The translations under genes were made by a program, and so were the position numbers. Below, one piece after another: positions 7,224 through 7,377 of a stretch of DNA of 7,377 bases; position 1 is the stretch's first letter; each line of letters begins with the position of its first letter. Below the pieces are notes generated by a model. It was not told where the DNA came from and did no database searches. It was given only the letters and a program-made list of their open reading frames with translations. This DNA is from Bacteroidota bacterium. GTDB taxonomy: Bacteria; Bacteroidota; Ignavibacteria; UBA10030. Where the stretch lies: contig DMMN01000085.1 of assembly GCA_003453835.1 (NCBI GenBank), positions 6,373 through 13,749 on the forward strand, given 5' to 3'.

Positions 7224-7229
7224 CTCCTT
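7224..7229 (-). promoter_or_regulatory. Strong Shine-Dalgarno of tig
   Basis: AAGGAG on the minus strand lies seven bases from GTG 7216. It fixes the non-ATG start of tig and is the only strong, well-spaced ribosome-binding site among the complete genes in the window. This fits high translation of an abundant chaperone. Confidence 0.75.
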
Positions 7230-7295
7230 GAGATTGATTTGTGAGATAGCAGTGAGACCGATCGAATTGTCGAGATTTTTCAGATCTCAAATGCG

Positions 7296-7377
7296 TGGGC
7301 ACGGAGGGACTTGAACCCCCACGGGTTTCCCCACTAGCTCCTAAGGCTAGCGCGTCTGCCAATTTCGCCATCCGCCC
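7296..7377 (-). tRNA. tRNA-Leu (anticodon UAG), at the window edge
   Basis: Read on the minus strand from 7377 the sequence folds as a class II tRNA. The D stem is GCG/CGC around AAATTGGCAGA. The anticodon stem CTAGC/GCTAG is perfect with loop CTTAGGA, giving anticodon TAG (UAG), which reads CUN leucine codons. The long variable arm TGGGGAAACCCGT has a GGG/CCC stem. The T stem GGGGG/CCCTC encloses TTCAAGT. The discriminator is A73 (7296), as in leucine tRNAs, and CCA is not encoded (CGC follows). The acceptor stem pairs for positions 1-5 (GGGCG with TGCCC, one G-T pair), but 6-67 (G-G) and 7-66 (A-C) mismatch. Position 1 coincides with the last base of the window, so the 5' end may be altered by a contig break. 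It stands 79 bases upstream of tig in the same direction. Confidence 0.9.

Noticed and set aside
7272..7288. Small hairpin between tRNA-Leu and tig as a tRNA terminator.
   Set aside because: The stem is only five A/T-rich pairs and no T-run follows on the minus strand.

Overview
The window reads as an ordinary chromosomal stretch from a Gram-negative bacterium, most likely of the FCB group (Bacteroidota/Chlorobiota/Ignavibacteria-like). Three things point there: a secreted-protein tail of the FlgD-like/type IX sorting type at the left edge, an LptD of the type seen in Bacteroidota-related lineages, and weak or absent Shine-Dalgarno sequences before several genes. The assignment to a phylum is inference; no rRNA or species marker is present. 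The odd length and a tRNA cut at the right edge suggest that the window may be a whole contig.

Layout. At 1-116 (+) lies the last 37 codons of a secreted or surface protein. It is followed by two hairpins, the second being a clear intrinsic terminator (173-207). A pyrimidine-rich leader with three T-tracts then precedes a two-gene unit on the plus strand: a ROK-family sugar kinase, probably glucokinase (284-1243), and lptD, the outer-membrane LPS-assembly translocon (1259-3874). At 3875-3977 a hairpin terminator with A/T runs on both sides separates this unit from a convergent minus-strand operon. Read in its own direction that operon is tRNA-Leu(UAG) (7377-7296), tig (trigger factor, 7216-5927), clpP (5927-5286) and clpX (5237-3978).

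How the genes work together. tig-clpP-clpX is a classic proteostasis cluster: trigger factor receives nascent chains at the ribosome exit, and ClpX unfolds tagged substrates and feeds them to the ClpP chamber. The tig stop and clpP start overlap as TAATG, which suggests coupled translation. The kinase and LptD are separated by only a few bases and are probably cotranscribed, although their functions (cytoplasmic sugar phosphorylation and outer-membrane LPS insertion) have no obvious direct link.

I found no mobile element, CRISPR array, toxin-antitoxin pair or defence system. The points most worth a second look are modest: a two-cysteine LptD whose only cysteines sit where the conserved inter-domain disulfide is expected; a trigger factor with a degenerate PPIase domain carrying a histidine-rich loop; a tRNA-Leu with a mispaired acceptor stem at the contig edge; and a structured 3' region after the left-edge gene.
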